Shown here one piece after another: positions 33,355 through 42,508 of a stretch of 64,000 bases of DNA. The position numbers and the translations under genes were made by a program. Under the pieces are notes generated by a model. It was given only the letters and a program-made list of their open reading frames with translations. It ran no database searches and was not told the origin of the DNA. Within the stretch, counting starts at the first letter, position 1. The number at the start of each line of letters is the position of its first letter. The DNA comes from an uncultured Eubacteriales bacterium (lineage in GTDB: Bacteria; Bacillota; Clostridia; Oscillospirales; Oscillospiraceae), in contig URAM01000003.1 of assembly GCA_900545815.1 (NCBI GenBank), forward strand, positions 76,497 through 140,496, read 5' to 3'.

Positions 33355-33387
33355 CAAAAAATCCCTCCTGCCGAAGCAGGAGGGATT
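33355..33387 (-). terminator. Terminator of the second MATE gene
   Basis: AAATCCCTCCTGC pairs with GCAGGAGGGATTT around a 4-nt loop and is followed on the minus strand by a T-run. It starts 6 bp past the MATE stop. Confidence 0.85.
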
Positions 33388-33392
33388 TGGGA

Positions 33393-34709
33393 TCATAGCG
33401 GCGACCGGAGGAAGTTCCGCAAACACTTCTGGGACAGCGCCAGACAGAGCAGCTCCGAGATGAGCGGTGCAAACCAGATGCTGCTGTCGCCCACCGTATA
33501 GGCCAAGACCATCAGTGCCCCCGCCTGGAGCACTAGGCCACGGCCGACGGAGATGCAGATGGCAGGACGCGGCCGTTCCACCGCAGTGAGGAACCCGCCG
33601 ATGAGGATGTTGACCCCTAGGATGAGGTAGCACAGACTGTACCGCCGGAGGGCGTGGACGGAGGTCAGGTTCAGCTCCGGGTTAGTGTTGGACAGGAACG
33701 CCTGCACCAGCTGGGGGGCAAGCAGGAAGATGCCCAAAAAGACCACGGCGGTGACGATAGCCACGGCGGTGAACCCGTACCGCAACAGCTTCCGGCAGCC
33801 GGCGGCGTCCTCCTTGCCGTAGTGGAAGCTGACCAGGGGCTGACTGCCCTGAGAGATGCCCATCATCATGTTGATGACCAGGGTGTTGGTGTAGGCGATG
33901 ATGGTGTAGCTGACCAAGCCCTCCTGGCCGATGCACCGGAGGATCATGTGGTTGAAGAGCAGGATCATGAGCCCGTTGCACAGCTCATTGACCCCATCGG
34001 AGATGCCAATAGGGATGAGACGGCGGTAGATGCGCCAATCCATCCGGAAGCGGACAAAGTGGAAGGTGGTCTTGCCCCGAATAAAGTGGCGCAGATAGAT
34101 CACACAGGTGAGCATCTGAGACAGGCCGGTAGCCACAGCGGCACCCCAAACCCCCAAATCCAGGTGGAAGATGGCCATATAGTCCAGGACACAGTTGGTC
34201 AGGCAGCCGATGATCACCGTCCGAATGGCCAGCTGGGGATACCCATCGGTCTTGATCAAAATTTCCATATTGTAGGAAATGATAAAGCAAACAGCAAAGG
34301 GGGCAAGGCCGGCCAAGTAGTCCTTGGTATAGGGCAGCGTGACCCCTTCCGCCCCCAGCAGCTTGGCCACTGGCTCCAGGAACAGAAAGACCAAGACGGT
34401 GATGACAACACCGGCCACGGTGAGGAGGGTGACATTTTGGCTGAACAGACTGTTGGCCCGCTCCCGTTTGCCCTGTCCCAGGAAGATGGAGAGGATGGTA
34501 CTGGTACCCACGGCGAAGATGACTGCGATGGAAAAGAGCAGGTTCAGGAAGGGCGCGGACAGGTTGACCGCGCTCATGGCGTACTCGCCTACTCCACGAG
34601 CCACGAACAATCCATCCACGATGGAGTACAAGGAAAAGACCATCAAGGAGGCTACTGTAGCGGTGGAGAAGCGGACGAACTGAGAGAGTAAGCTGCGCTC
34701 ATCGAGCAT
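33393..34709 (-). CDS. MATE family efflux transporter, second copy
   Basis: A 438-residue MATE protein with about twelve helices. The first half starts SQFVRFSTATVASLMVFSLYSIVDG and contains the family pattern VGTSTILSIFLGQGKRERAN; the second half has GISQGSQPLVSFHYGKED, which is typical of DinF/NorM-like members. ATG 34709 gives a normal length; the 29 residues upstream are non-family. It belongs to a different MATE subgroup from the gene at 6872. Substrate is unknown. Confidence 0.88.
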   Translation of the reverse strand: MLDERSLLSQFVRFSTATVASLMVFSLYSIVDGLFVARGVGEYAMSAVNLSAPFLNLLFSIAVIFAVGTSTILSIFLGQGKRERANSLFSQNVTLLTVAGVVITVLVFLFLEPVAKLLGAEGVTLPYTKDYLAGLAPFAVCFIISYNMEILIKTDGYPQLAIRTVIIGCLTNCVLDYMAIFHLDLGVWGAAVATGLSQMLTCVIYLRHFIRGKTTFHFVRFRMDWRIYRRLIPIGISDGVNELCNGLMILLFNHMILRCIGQEGLVSYTIIAYTNTLVINMMMGISQGSQPLVSFHYGKEDAAGCRKLLRYGFTAVAIVTAVVFLGIFLLAPQLVQAFLSNTNPELNLTSVHALRRYSLCYLILGVNILIGGFLTAVERPRPAICISVGRGLVLQAGALMVLAYTVGDSSIWFAPLISELLCLALSQKCLRNFLRSPL

Positions 34710-34806
34710 TTTGGATTGAAATTCCTTTCTGTTTTGAATTTTCCGCTGGGGAATCTTACCGGATATTATACCGGAACCCTGACAAACTGTCAACACACCT
34801 CCCGAT

Positions 34807-35676
34807 TCAGGGCAGCTGGTCGATGTGCTGGAACAAAAACTCGATGAAATATTTGCTGGCGATGGGCATGGTGTTCTTGTCCTTCATGACCAGGCCGATC
34901 TTGCGCATGACCACCGGTCTTGTGGGCAAAATAGCCACCTGATAATTGGTCTTGCGTAGCACCAGCTCTGGCAGGATACTGATGCCCAGCCCCGCCTCGA
35001 TCATGGACAAAATGGAGTAGTCATCGTGGACACGGAGCCGGACGGAAGGCTCCAGCCCCTGCTGATGGAAGGCCTCCAACGGCTCGCTGAGCAGTCCTTC
35101 CTCCAACAACAAAAAGGGTTCGTTTACCAAATCCTCCAAGGTCACATAAGGCGCTTGCGCCAAGGGATGGTTTAACGGCAGCACCGCACGGTGCTCACCG
35201 GCCTTGACGAAGCGGGTCTTGATATTGGGGATGGCGTCCGGATTCACAAACCCGAAATCCGCCTCCCCAGTGCGCACCCGTTCTGGAATACTGGTGTAAT
35301 CCCCCTGGTGCAGGACGAACTCCACATTGGGGTAGCGCTCCTGGAACTGCTTGATGAGGGTGGGCAGCCAGTGGCAGGAGACGCTGGAGATGGTGCCGAT
35401 GCGGATGGTTCCGGTGTCCAGGCCGCGAATTTCTTTGGCGATCTCCTGCATGGCCTGATACTGGGCGACGGTCTTTTGGATGGAGGGGAAAAGGCGTTCC
35501 CCCTCGATGGTCAGTCGGCTGCCGTAGCGGGAGCGGTAGAGGAGCTTGATGGACAGTTCTCGTTCCAGGGAGGTGATCATCTGGCTCATGGCAGGCTGGG
35601 TATACCCCAACACCTCCGCCGCTTTGGTCAAACTACCCAGTTCGACCGCCTTTTGCAGGGCAATATATCGGTTCAT
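34807..35676 (-). CDS. LysR family regulator divergent to an EamA carrier
   Basis: A 289-residue LysR-type regulator. The N-terminal helix-turn-helix is LTKAAEVLGYTQPAMSQMITSLE, followed by the effector-binding domain. ATG 35676 is preferred because AGAAAGG lies about 10 nt upstream; an in-frame ATG 21 bp earlier (35697) is possible. It is transcribed away from the EamA transporter gene, and the short AT-rich gap holds the transporter promoter. Control of that exporter is therefore the likely role. The effector is unknown. Confidence 0.87.
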   Translation of the reverse strand: MNRYIALQKAVELGSLTKAAEVLGYTQPAMSQMITSLERELSIKLLYRSRYGSRLTIEGERLFPSIQKTVAQYQAMQEIAKEIRGLDTGTIRIGTISSVSCHWLPTLIKQFQERYPNVEFVLHQGDYTSIPERVRTGEADFGFVNPDAIPNIKTRFVKAGEHRAVLPLNHPLAQAPYVTLEDLVNEPFLLLEEGLLSEPLEAFHQQGLEPSVRLRVHDDYSILSMIEAGLGISILPELVLRKTNYQVAILPTRPVVMRKIGLVMKDKNTMPIASKYFIEFLFQHIDQLP

Positions 35677-35718
35677 TTCCACATAACCTTTCTGCATATT
35701 TACATTCCAAACATTTAT

Positions 35719-35747
35719 TTTACTTATGCTAAATTTCAGTATATACT
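35719..35747 (+). promoter_or_regulatory. Promoter of the EamA gene
   Basis: TTTACT (35719-35724) is 17 bp from TATACT (35742-35747), in the AT-rich gap between LysR and EamA. LysR binding here is expected, but no clear dyad was seen. Confidence 0.55.
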
Positions 35748-35812
35748 AGAGCCACGGAAAACGCAAGGAGCGAACCGCTCTACGCAATCAAATCTCAAAG
35801 GAGGTTCTTTTC

Positions 35813-36718
35813 ATGAGCAGCAAACGAGCAGAATTATTGATGGTTAGCGTCACCCTAGCTTGGGGTTCCTCTTACCTGCTGATGAAAGTGGGCCTCAACG
35901 GCATCGGGCCATTCAACCTCATCGCCCTGCGCTTCGGCATCGCCTTTGTCTTTATGACCCTGGCTTTTTTGCCCAAGTTCCGCAAGCTGACCCGCGCCAC
36001 CCTCCTGAAGGGACTTTTGGCCGGCGTCATCCTGTTCCTGCTCTTTACCGGCATGGTCTGCGGCGTCAACTACACCACCGCCTCCACCGCCGGTTTTCTG
36101 ACCAGCACCACTGTTGTGCTGGTGCCCATTTTGGAGAGCTTCCTGAAACGGAAGCTGCCGGAAAAGTCCATGGTCGCCAGCATTTGCATCGCCATCTGCG
36201 GCCTGTTCCTGCTGACCGCCACAGACGGACTGGCTCTGGATAAGGGTGCGCTGCTCTGTCTCATGGGCGCACTGTTTTACGCCATCTACATCATCGTGCT
36301 GGACAAGATCGCCAAAAAGGAGGACGCCTTCCTCATCAGCATCATCCAGCTGGGGGTCGCCTCCGCCCTGGGCGCCGTGGCTATGTGCCTGTTCGAGACT
36401 CCCTCCCTGCCCACCAGACCGGTGGAATGGGGTGCCGTCATTGGCCTGGGGCTGGTGTGCAGTGCCTACGGGTTCGTGGTACAGCCCATTGCCCAGAAGT
36501 ACGCCGCGCCGGAAAAGATCGGTTTGATTTTTGCCCTGGAGCCGGTCTTTTCCGCCATCCTCTCCTTCCTGTTCCTTCATGAAGTGCTGGACGTCCGTGG
36601 CTACCTGGGCGCTGCCCTCATCCTGCTGTCTGTGGTCTTTTCCGAACTTATGACCTCTGGTCGGAACGTCACCGTCAGCGAAACGCTCCCGATGGACGTC
36701 CACACGGCTTGTCGCTGA
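35813..36718 (+). CDS. EamA/DMT family transporter
   Basis: A 301-residue drug/metabolite transporter with ten helices in two EamA repeats. The opening ELLMVSVTLAWGSSYLLMK and the second-half block PEKIGLIFALEPVFSAILSF are typical. Such proteins usually export amino acids or other small metabolites. A strong AAAGGAGG precedes ATG 35813. It is probably regulated by the divergent LysR gene. The last 15 residues are hydrophilic and may be cytoplasmic. Confidence 0.87.
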   Translation: MSSKRAELLMVSVTLAWGSSYLLMKVGLNGIGPFNLIALRFGIAFVFMTLAFLPKFRKLTRATLLKGLLAGVILFLLFTGMVCGVNYTTASTAGFLTSTTVVLVPILESFLKRKLPEKSMVASICIAICGLFLLTATDGLALDKGALLCLMGALFYAIYIIVLDKIAKKEDAFLISIIQLGVASALGAVAMCLFETPSLPTRPVEWGAVIGLGLVCSAYGFVVQPIAQKYAAPEKIGLIFALEPVFSAILSFLFLHEVLDVRGYLGAALILLSVVFSELMTSGRNVTVSETLPMDVHTACR

Positions 36719-36772
36719 GTCAAGCACCTTTCCTCACGCTAATATCCATTTCTTAATACCTACTCTCTAAAC

Positions 36773-36813
36773 GGAAAGCGGAGACTACCATGTAGTCTCC
36801 GCTTTCTACTTTT
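36773..36813. terminator. Shared terminator
   Basis: AGCGGAGACTAC pairs with GTAGTCTCCGCT around a 3-nt loop, followed by TTCTACTTTTT on the plus strand. It lies between the convergent EamA and radical SAM genes. Confidence 0.8.
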
Positions 36814-36842
36814 TCGCATAAATGCAAGTATTTTTCTAAACC

Positions 36843-37718
36843 TTACAAGCCGCGGCTCCACTCCGGCCGCATCTGGCTCTTGCCGGCCAGCACGCTGTCG
36901 ATCTTGGCCAGCATCTCCGGCGTCTTGTCCGGGATGGTGTCGTTGAACGCCAGATAGTTGGATGCGTGGTTGCTGGTGAAGTGGATGGGGCCTTCGTGGA
37001 TATTGGCCAGCAGCAGCCGTGTTTCCTCCAACACCTGGCGGGGGGTCAGCATCTTGAACTTGCCCTGCTGGACGTCCTGATACATGGGAGTGCCCGGCTC
37101 ACACATATAGGTCAGGGCGGACAGGTGCTGGGGCACCATCTTGTTCATCAGTTCAGCAGTCGCCAGGGCGTGCCGCTTGGAGGGCTCGCCGGGGCCAGCC
37201 AGACCCAAGATGATCATGGTCCACAGGTCAAACCCGCAGTCCTTCAGCAGCAGTGCAGCGTCCAAGATCTCCTGGGCGGTGGCACCCTTCTTGACCTTTT
37301 TCAACAGCTCATCATCCCCAGTCTCCACCCCCAGGTAGGCACGCTTCAGACCAGCTTCGTTCAGCTCCTTGAGCTGGGCAGGGGTCTTGGACATGGTGGA
37401 CTTGGGGCCTGCGTAGGTGGTGACCTTTTCCAAGTAGGGAAAGGTCTTATAGAGTCGATCCAGGATGGTCAGCAGTTCCTCCTGCTTCATGATGATGGCA
37501 TCGCCATCGCACAGGAACACCCGACGCACGCCGTTGCCATAGGCTTTGCGTGCCATTTCAATGTCATCCAAAATATCCTTCAACGGGCGGATGCGGAACC
37601 GCTTGTCCTTATACATACTGCAAAAGGTGCAGCTGTTATTGGAACAGCCGATGGTACACTGGAGCAGGTAGCTTTTCCACTCTCCGGGGGGACGGTAAAT
37701 CATGCCTTCATATCTCAT
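36843..37718 (-). CDS. Radical SAM protein
   Basis: A 291-residue radical SAM enzyme. The cluster-binding cysteines occur in CSNNSCTFC (residues 25-33), a C-x4-C-x2-C spacing rather than the usual C-x3-C-x2-C. Downstream are LCDGDAI, AYLGVETGDDELL and WTMIILGLAGPGE, the SAM-binding strands of the Elp3/HemN-like group. No extra domain is present, so the substrate cannot be named. Its start overlaps the hisC stop (ATGA), so it is translated with the aminotransferase; the two may act in one pathway (inference). Confidence 0.82.
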   Translation of the reverse strand: MRYEGMIYRPPGEWKSYLLQCTIGCSNNSCTFCSMYKDKRFRIRPLKDILDDIEMARKAYGNGVRRVFLCDGDAIIMKQEELLTILDRLYKTFPYLEKVTTYAGPKSTMSKTPAQLKELNEAGLKRAYLGVETGDDELLKKVKKGATAQEILDAALLLKDCGFDLWTMIILGLAGPGEPSKRHALATAELMNKMVPQHLSALTYMCEPGTPMYQDVQQGKFKMLTPRQVLEETRLLLANIHEGPIHFTSNHASNYLAFNDTIPDKTPEMLAKIDSVLAGKSQMRPEWSRGL

Positions 37719-38782
37719 AATACATTCTCCACAAATCGTTTCATTGTCGCACAGAATTTCTCCATTTCTTCCTCGCTGCCGATAGTCACCCGGAGGAAGT
37801 TGTCGATTCTGGGCAGGTCAAAATAGCGAACCAGAATGCCCGCCTCACGCAAATCCGCAAAGAGCTTGCGGGCAGGTCGTTCCGGATGGGTGATAAAAAT
37901 AAAGTTGCTCTTGGAGGGCAGGACGGTAAAGCCCAGCTCCCGCAGGGTCTCCGACGTCCGGTCTCTGGTGGCCGCCACCTGGGCACAGCGCTGGGCAAAG
38001 TAGTCCCCATCCTCCACCGCTGCCACACCGGCCAAAATGGCCAGCTGGTCGATGGTATAGGAGTTGATGGAATTTTTGACACAGTTCAGCCCCTGGATGA
38101 GGTTCTCACTGCCAAAGGCGAAGCCCACCCGCATCCCTGCCAGGGCACGGGACTTGGACATGGTCTGCACTACCAGCAGGTTGGGGTACTCGTCCAGCAG
38201 GGGCAGGGCAGAGGTGCCGCCGAAGTCGATATAGGCTTCGTCCACGATGACCACCACATCTGGATTTCCCTCCAAAATGCGCCGCAGGGACGCCTGATCC
38301 AGCTCGATGCCGGTGGGGGCATTGGGGTTGGTGATGACCACGCCATCATTATCCCCCAGCATCTTCTCCACCGGAATGGTGAAGTCGTCCTGCAAGGGGA
38401 CGGTGCGGTAGTGGATGCCGAACATATTGCAGTAGACCGGATAGAAGGAGTAGGTGATGTCCGGAAACAGGACGGTACCCCCTTCCTCAAAGAACGCCTG
38501 GAAGGCAAAGGCCAGCACCTCGTCCGAACCGTTGCCCACGAACACCTGGCTCTCCTTGACGCCGTAGGACTGCGCCAGCGCAGACACCAGCTTGCTGGCG
38601 TCCGGATCGGGATAGAGCTTGAGCCGCTCGTCCACCCCCTTCTGTACCGCTTCCACCACCTTGGGGGAGGGTGGGTAGGGGTTCTCGTTGGTGTTTAACT
38701 TGATGAATTTCCGCTCCTTGGGCTGCTCCCCAGGGGTGTAGGGGGTCAGACTGCGGATACGGCCGCTCCAAAATTCTTTCAT
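37715..38782 (-). CDS. hisC: Histidinol-phosphate aminotransferase family protein
   Basis: A 355-residue PLP-dependent fold-type I aminotransferase. HisC converts imidazole-acetol phosphate to histidinol phosphate. HisC-like features are KLNTNENPYPPSP, GNGSDEVL, TNPNAPTG, VDEAYIDFGG and the PLP-lysine region QTMSKSRALAGMRVGFA. No other his gene is nearby; the context is DUF951 upstream and a coupled radical SAM gene downstream. It may supply histidine synthesis or act on another amino acid such as phenylalanine or tyrosine. The family match is firm, the substrate less so. Confidence 0.85.
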   Translation of the reverse strand: MKEFWSGRIRSLTPYTPGEQPKERKFIKLNTNENPYPPSPKVVEAVQKGVDERLKLYPDPDASKLVSALAQSYGVKESQVFVGNGSDEVLAFAFQAFFEEGGTVLFPDITYSFYPVYCNMFGIHYRTVPLQDDFTIPVEKMLGDNDGVVITNPNAPTGIELDQASLRRILEGNPDVVVIVDEAYIDFGGTSALPLLDEYPNLLVVQTMSKSRALAGMRVGFAFGSENLIQGLNCVKNSINSYTIDQLAILAGVAAVEDGDYFAQRCAQVAATRDRTSETLRELGFTVLPSKSNFIFITHPERPARKLFADLREAGILVRYFDLPRIDNFLRVTIGSEEEMEKFCATMKRFVENVL

Positions 38783-38808
38783 AGCTCGTGCGCTCCCTTA
38801 TGCTTTTA

Positions 38809-39003
38809 TCATTGTGGCTCCTGCCCCTGGGGCAGGACTTTTTTCACACTTTTTTCCGCCTTGCTGCGCAAGATCATCACTTCTCGCCCGCAGGTTTGGC
38901 AGCGGAGACGAAAGTCCATACCCACCCGCAGCACCAGCCATTCTCTCCCCCCGCAGGGGTGCGTTTTTTTCATCTGCAAGACATCGCCTACTTGAATGTT
39001 CAT
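38809..39003 (-). CDS. DUF951 family small protein
   Basis: A 64-residue protein with a CGGREW block and a CQTCGRE pair of cysteines, matching the DUF951 family (YyzM-like) found widely in Firmicutes. The fold is probably a small beta-barrel with a zinc-ribbon-like element; function is unknown. It precedes hisC by 26 bp and is likely co-transcribed. GGAGGCG lies just before its start. Confidence 0.82.
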   Translation of the reverse strand: MNIQVGDVLQMKKTHPCGGREWLVLRVGMDFRLRCQTCGREVMILRSKAEKSVKKVLPQGQEPQ

Positions 39004-39171
39004 GGGGTTCGCCTCCTATATTACTTTAGCACACTGATACGCTATCATATTATATCTTCCCTGTCAATAGCACTCCTGCACAAATCCAGCCGCCGGACGG
39101 TGCAAGAACAAACCCCCTCCCTGCGGCATAGGATACACCATCCATACAACTGAAAAAGAGGAGGAAGGATT

Positions 39172-40086
39172 ATGCATGATTTCTGGCCGGAAGGCCGCCG
39201 ATACGCCACCCAGGAAAATCAGCACTTTTTATCCAGCCGAGCCGGTCTAGAGGCCGCCTGGCGGCAGCAGATCATCTTGGAAGGGCTTGCCCTCCGCTGT
39301 GACCCCACTCACGCTCTGACGGTGCAGCTGGGGGACACGGTGGGAGTCATCCCACGGGAGGAGTGCGCCCTGGGCATCCGAGAGGGCAGTACACGGGACA
39401 TCGCCATCCTCACCTGCGTGGGCAAGGCGGTGAGCTTTGTGGTCACCGGCTTTGCAAACGGCGTCCCCCAACTCTCCCGGCGCTTGGCGCAGGAACGGGC
39501 GCTGGCACAGCTGCTGCAATGTCAGCCGGGGGACATCTTGCCCGCCACCGTCACCCACCTGGAACCCTACGGCGCCTTTGTGGACATCGGCTGCGGCGTC
39601 CCCTCCCTGCTGCCCTTGAAAACCCTCTCCATCTCCCGCATCCCCCATCCCAACTGTCGTTTCCGATCGGGGCAGGAGATTTTTTGCGTGGTGCGGCAGG
39701 TGATGCCGGAGCTGGGACGGGTGCAGCTGTCCCACAAGGAGCTGCTAGGCACCTGGTCGGAGAACGCCAGCCACTTTGAAGCAGGGGAGACGGTGACCGG
39801 CATCATCCGCAGCGTCATGGACTACGGCATCTTCGTGGAGCTGGCCCCCAACCTGACCGGCCTGGCAGAACCGCTGGAAGGCTTTCAGACTGGGGATTCC
39901 GTGTCGGTCTACATCAAATCCATCTTACCCGACCGGCAGAAGATCAAGCTGGCCATCATCGGCGCCGTGGCGCCTCAGCCCCCTGCTCCTCTGGCCTACC
40001 ACGCCACCGCCGGTCGGGTGGTGGACTGGAACTATCACGGAGTCACCCACATCCTCCCGCCGGAAGAACTTATCCCTTCCCCTTGA
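39172..40086 (+). CDS. S1 RNA-binding domain protein
   Basis: A 304-residue protein related to ribosomal protein S1 and YitL/CvfB-like regulators. An N-terminal region (1-120) contains a degenerate OB fold. One clear S1 domain lies at about 121-195 (GDILPATVTHLEPYGAFVDIG), and a second at about 203-265 (GETVTGIIRSVMDYGIFVELA). It is shorter than a true S1 and should bind RNA, perhaps in translation or mRNA turnover. AGAGGAGGAAGG precedes the start. The 3' end overlaps the convergent rarA gene by 17 bp, so neither gene has room for its own terminator. Confidence 0.78.
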   Translation: MHDFWPEGRRYATQENQHFLSSRAGLEAAWRQQIILEGLALRCDPTHALTVQLGDTVGVIPREECALGIREGSTRDIAILTCVGKAVSFVVTGFANGVPQLSRRLAQERALAQLLQCQPGDILPATVTHLEPYGAFVDIGCGVPSLLPLKTLSISRIPHPNCRFRSGQEIFCVVRQVMPELGRVQLSHKELLGTWSENASHFEAGETVTGIIRSVMDYGIFVELAPNLTGLAEPLEGFQTGDSVSVYIKSILPDRQKIKLAIIGAVAPQPPAPLAYHATAGRVVDWNYHGVTHILPPEELIPSP

Positions 40087-41341
40087 TGCGCGCCCAATAG
40101 GCTTTGGCCGCTTGTTCGGTCTTGTTCTCGCCGTATTGATAATAGGCGGCGTCCTTGAGCCGGTCGGGCAGGTACTGCTGGGGAACATAGTGGTTGGGGA
40201 AGCTGTGGGGATACTGGTAGGTCAGCCCACGACCCAGCTTTTTGGCACCGGTGTAATGGCTGTCCATGAGATAGGCGGGGATGTCCCCATAGTTTCCCTT
40301 GCGGATGTCGCTGAGGGCGGCGTCAATGCCCATAATGGCGGAGTTGGATTTGGGCGCCGTGGCCATCAAGATGACCGCTTCCGCCAATGGGATACGGGCC
40401 TCCGGCAGCCCCAACATATTGGCCGCGTCAATGCAGGATTTCACAATGGACACCGCTTGAGGATAGGCCAACCCCACATCCTCGGATGCAATGACCATGA
40501 GCCGCCGGCAGGCGGACACCAAATCCCCCGCCTCCAGCAGCCGTGCCAGATAGTGCAGCCCTGCGTCTGGGTCACTGCCTCGGATGGACTTTTGCAAAGC
40601 GGACAGGATGTCATAGTGGTTGTCTCCGTCCCGATCATAGCGGAAGGCAGACTTCTGTCCCACCAGCTCCGCATCCTCCAAGGTCACCGTCACCACGCCG
40701 TCCACCTGCTGGCCAGCGGCACAGAGCAGCTCCGCCCCGTTGATGGCCTTGCGCACATCGCCGCCGCAGGCGGTGGCCAGGTAATCCCGCACATCGTCCG
40801 ATGCCTGGATGGTCACGCCGTTGCGCTCCTCCAACAGCCGGAAGGCACGGTCTACCGCCGGTCGAACCTCCTGGGGCGTGACCGGTTTGAACTCAAAGAC
40901 GGTGGAGCGGGAGAGGACGGCATTGAAAATGGTGAAGTAGGGGTTCTCCGTGGTGGAAGCGATGACGGTGATCTTGCCGTTCTCCATGAACTCCAACAGG
41001 GACTGCTGCTGCTTTTTATTGAAATACTGGATCTCATCCAGGTAGAGCAGCACCCCGTTGGGCGCCAGCAAGGTGTCAACATCAGCGATGACCTCCCGAA
41101 TGTCCGCAATGGAGGCGGTGGTGGCGTTGAGCCGGTGCAGGGTGCGGTGGGTCTGATTGGCGATGATGTTGGCCACTGTGGTCTTGCCGGTGCCGGACGG
41201 GCCGAAAAAGACCATGTTGGGCACCTGACCGCTCTCGATGATGCGGCGCAAAACCCCGTTCTTGCCCAGGATGTGGCTCTGCCCCACCACGTCCTCCAAG
41301 GTCTGCGGCCGAATTTCATCGGCCAACGGACGGTACTGCAT
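40070..41341 (-). CDS. rarA: Replication-associated recombination protein RarA
   Basis: A 423-residue AAA+ ATPase of the RarA/MgsA/WRNIP1 family that acts at stalled replication forks. Walker A FGPSGTGKTT (about 47-56), Walker B LYLDEIQ and sensor region STTENP are intact. The C-terminal part has the family tetramerisation domain and ends with the LPDRLKDAAYYQYGENKTE block. It overlaps the S1 gene tail to tail. The length is normal. Confidence 0.93.
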   Translation of the reverse strand: MQYRPLADEIRPQTLEDVVGQSHILGKNGVLRRIIESGQVPNMVFFGPSGTGKTTVANIIANQTHRTLHRLNATTASIADIREVIADVDTLLAPNGVLLYLDEIQYFNKKQQQSLLEFMENGKITVIASTTENPYFTIFNAVLSRSTVFEFKPVTPQEVRPAVDRAFRLLEERNGVTIQASDDVRDYLATACGGDVRKAINGAELLCAAGQQVDGVVTVTLEDAELVGQKSAFRYDRDGDNHYDILSALQKSIRGSDPDAGLHYLARLLEAGDLVSACRRLMVIASEDVGLAYPQAVSIVKSCIDAANMLGLPEARIPLAEAVILMATAPKSNSAIMGIDAALSDIRKGNYGDIPAYLMDSHYTGAKKLGRGLTYQYPHSFPNHYVPQQYLPDRLKDAAYYQYGENKTEQAAKAYWARIKGKG

Positions 41342-41406
41342 CTGTGCCGCCTCCTTTCCTTCGTACTTGCGTCTATTTTACCACATTTTATGACGTGGGA
41401 AAAGGG

Positions 41407-41580
41407 ATGAGCATTGTGGAATATTCCGTTTTTTCTCATGCAATGTACCAAAAAAGTCTGGGAGTTCATCCCAGACTTTTTCTCGTGCTGCTTGCACTGC
41501 TTTTTATCATTTTTGTGTATACGATGCTTCTGATCGGCCTTGTCGGCCTGTTCATCGCTGCATGGAACATAAAGAAGTAA
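41407..41580 (+). CDS. Uncertain small hydrophobic ORF
   Basis: A 57-codon frame from ATG 41407 to TAA 41580. Its second half is one hydrophobic helix ending GLFIAAWNIKK, the shape of Firmicutes type I toxin or holin-like peptides. It is followed by an imperfect hairpin (AACCACTCA at 41580-41588 with TGAGCGGTT at 41599-41607). A strong terminator hairpin lies inside the frame at 41450-41483, which argues against transcription from 41407, so any real peptide may start later. Apart from this and the terminator, 41342-41786 holds nothing I can name. Confidence 0.25.
   Translation: MSIVEYSVFSHAMYQKSLGVHPRLFLVLLALLFIIFVYTMLLIGLVGLFIAAWNIKK
41450..41483. terminator. Terminator-like hairpin
   Basis: AAAAAGTCTGGGA pairs with TCCCAGACTTTTT around GTTCA, with A- and T-runs on both sides. 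It lies upstream of rarA and of nth, so what it terminates is unclear. It may be left from a lost gene. Confidence 0.75.
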
Positions 41581-41786
41581 CCACTCAGCCTTCACCTTGA
41601 GCGGTTATTTCTTATAAAGTAACTTTTCAGGGGGGCTAACCGTTTTGCCGGTAGCGCCCTTGCTCTATTCTCAGTATAGTGCATCCCACCAAACTTGTCA
41701 ACCATTTCAAATTCAGAAACACGGGTTTCCCCGCCCCCTGTTTTATGCTACAATCAATGGTGACTTTATCACAGGAGGAACACGCC

Positions 41787-42449
41787 ATGAAGACCAAAGA
41801 GGAGGCACGCGCCATCGTCAACGGGCTGAAAGCACTGTACCCGGATGGCATCTGTTCCCTGCAATACCAAAAAGATTATGAACTGCTGTTCTCCGTCCGC
41901 CTGTCCGCCCAGTGTACCGATGCCCGAGTGAACAAGGTCACCCCCGCCCTGTTCCAGCGCTTCCCCACCCTGGAAGCCTTTGCAGAGGCCACTCCGGAGG
42001 AGGTGGCCGAATACATCCACTCCTGCGGCTTCTACAACGGCAAGAGCCGAGATTTGGTGGGCTGCGCTCAAATGCTGCTGCGGGACTTCGGAGGCAAAGT
42101 TCCCCGTGCCATGGACGATCTGTTAAAACTCCCCGGCATCGGCCGCAAGACCGCCAACCTCATTCGGGGCGACATCTTCCATGAACCAGGCTGTGTGGTA
42201 GCAGACACCCACTGCATCCGCATCTCCGGCCGCCTGGGCCTGACCGACGGGACAAAAGACCCGATAAAGGTGGAAAAGCAGCTGCGGGAAGTGCTGCCAC
42301 CGGAGGAATCCAACGACTTCTGTCACCGATTGGTGCTCCACGGACGGGCGGTGTGTACCGCTCGGACGGCCAAGTGTGAGCTCTGTCCCCTGTGCGAGTG
42401 GTGCGATCACTTCTTGAGCCAGGGGAAGTCGTCGGAGGGGAAAAAGTAA
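41787..42449 (+). CDS. nth: Endonuclease III
   Basis: A 220-residue DNA glycosylase and AP lyase that removes oxidised pyrimidines. The helix-hairpin-helix LPGIGRKTAN carries catalytic Lys121, followed by Asp140 in VADTHC. Four cysteines near the C-terminus (C-x6-C-x2-C-x5-C) form the Fe-S cluster site. ATG 41787 follows CAGGAGG; the frame upstream is non-family. Length and all key residues are normal. Confidence 0.95.
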   Translation: MKTKEEARAIVNGLKALYPDGICSLQYQKDYELLFSVRLSAQCTDARVNKVTPALFQRFPTLEAFAEATPEEVAEYIHSCGFYNGKSRDLVGCAQMLLRDFGGKVPRAMDDLLKLPGIGRKTANLIRGDIFHEPGCVVADTHCIRISGRLGLTDGTKDPIKVEKQLREVLPPEESNDFCHRLVLHGRAVCTARTAKCELCPLCEWCDHFLSQGKSSEGKK

Positions 42450-42462
42450 CCCATTTCAAAGA

Positions 42463-42508
42463 GGAACCACGCAACGTCCTATCCAGATGTTGCGTGGTTC
42501 TTTTTTCA
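42463..42508 (+). terminator. nth terminator
   Basis: GAACCACGCAAC pairs with GTTGCGTGGTTC across a 13-nt loop, followed by TTTTTT. It touches the end of the convergent ygiQ gene. Confidence 0.85.
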
